Source: an uncultured Solirubrobacter sp. (GTDB lineage Bacteria > Actinomycetota > Thermoleophilia > Solirubrobacterales > Solirubrobacteraceae). Taken from it: a stretch of DNA of 5,891 nt. Positions 5,783-5,891 of the stretch are shown here, piece after piece (the stretch's first letter is position 1; each line of letters opens with the position of its first letter). A program made the translations under genes and the position numbers. Below the pieces are notes generated by a model that did not search any database, was not told the origin of the DNA, and saw nothing but the letters and a program-made list of their open reading frames with translations. The DNA is taken from assembly GCA_937871635.1 (NCBI GenBank), contig CALMNS010000582.1:1-5891 (forward strand), written 5' to 3'.

Positions 5783-5891
5783 TGAGCGGCGGCGTGGCCG
5801 GGTTCGCCCTGCGGCCGCGGGGACCCTTCTCGCTCGCGGCGGTGGCCGCGTTCGCCGAAGGTTTCCCCGGCACGCAGGCCGAGCGCGAGGT
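5782..5891 (+). CDS. N-terminus of a probable AlkA-like DNA glycosylase, cut by the right edge
   Basis: An ATG at 5782 shares its A with the TAA stop of the pump gene (TAATG), the usual sign of translational coupling, and the frame stays open for 36 codons to the right edge. The peptide begins MSGGVAGFALRPRGPFSLAA and continues VAAFAEGFPGTQAERE. The pattern F-x-L-x-P-x-GPFSL followed by a short helix and F-x-E-G-F resembles the N-terminal domain of actinobacterial DNA-3-methyladenine glycosylase (AlkA/HhH-GPD) proteins. Such enzymes would remove alkylated bases from DNA. The catalytic helix-hairpin-helix and Asp are outside the window, so the assignment is tentative; the presence of a real gene here is more certain than its function. 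Confidence 0.55.
   Translation, partial: MSGGVAGFALRPRGPFSLAAVAAFAEGFPGTQAERE

Noticed and set aside
1..5891. Search for CRISPR-like arrays, tRNA genes, transposase remnants, toxin-antitoxin pairs or defence genes.
   Set aside because: No spaced repeats, tRNA-like folds, transposase motifs or small paired ORFs were seen; coding space is filled by six conventional genes.

Overview
This is an ordinary-looking piece of chromosome from a very GC-rich bacterium. The bias to G or C at codon third positions and the protein types fit an actinobacterium, perhaps a soil Thermoleophilia lineage such as Solirubrobacterales. That taxonomic guess is inference. Coding density is near complete: six genes (two cut by the window edges), no gap over about 115 bases, and no tRNA, rRNA, CRISPR array or insertion sequence that I can see.

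Layout: (1) The C-terminal 220 or so residues of a NudC-type NADH/NAD+ diphosphatase read rightward from the left edge to 668. (2) Three genes read leftward with gaps of only 38-39 nt. In transcription order these are a TetR-family repressor (4199-3612), an M3-family oligoendopeptidase of the PepF type (3572-1752) and a membrane-anchored GGDEF diguanylate cyclase (1713-658). The cyclase ends tail-to-tail with nudC, overlapping it by 11 nt. (3) A drug-efflux type MFS transporter of the 14-helix DHA2 family (4313-5782) reads rightward from the far side of the tetR start. Its stop codon overlaps the start of a further gene, whose first 36 codons resemble an AlkA-like DNA glycosylase, by one base (TAATG).

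The most informative stretch is the short divergent region 4200-4312. It contains two predicted promoters whose -35 boxes face each other and together form a perfect inverted repeat (TTGAC-N9-GTCAA). Around and downstream lie several copies of a CGGAA motif, including CCGGAA-N12-TTCCGG. This is the classic arrangement of a TetR repressor controlling itself and a divergent efflux pump. The leftward promoter would start transcription at or next to the tetR ATG, suggesting a leaderless mRNA. The rightward promoter places an upstream in-frame ATG (4241) inside its -10 box, so the pump must start further down.

Working together: the repressor and pump plausibly form a ligand-responsive efflux module, with a DNA-repair gene translationally coupled to the pump. 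If the leftward genes form one transcript, the same repressor would also set the level of a peptidase and a c-di-GMP synthase. I found no evidence of an undescribed defence, mobile or RNA system. The findings below are regulatory and architectural details rather than a new system.
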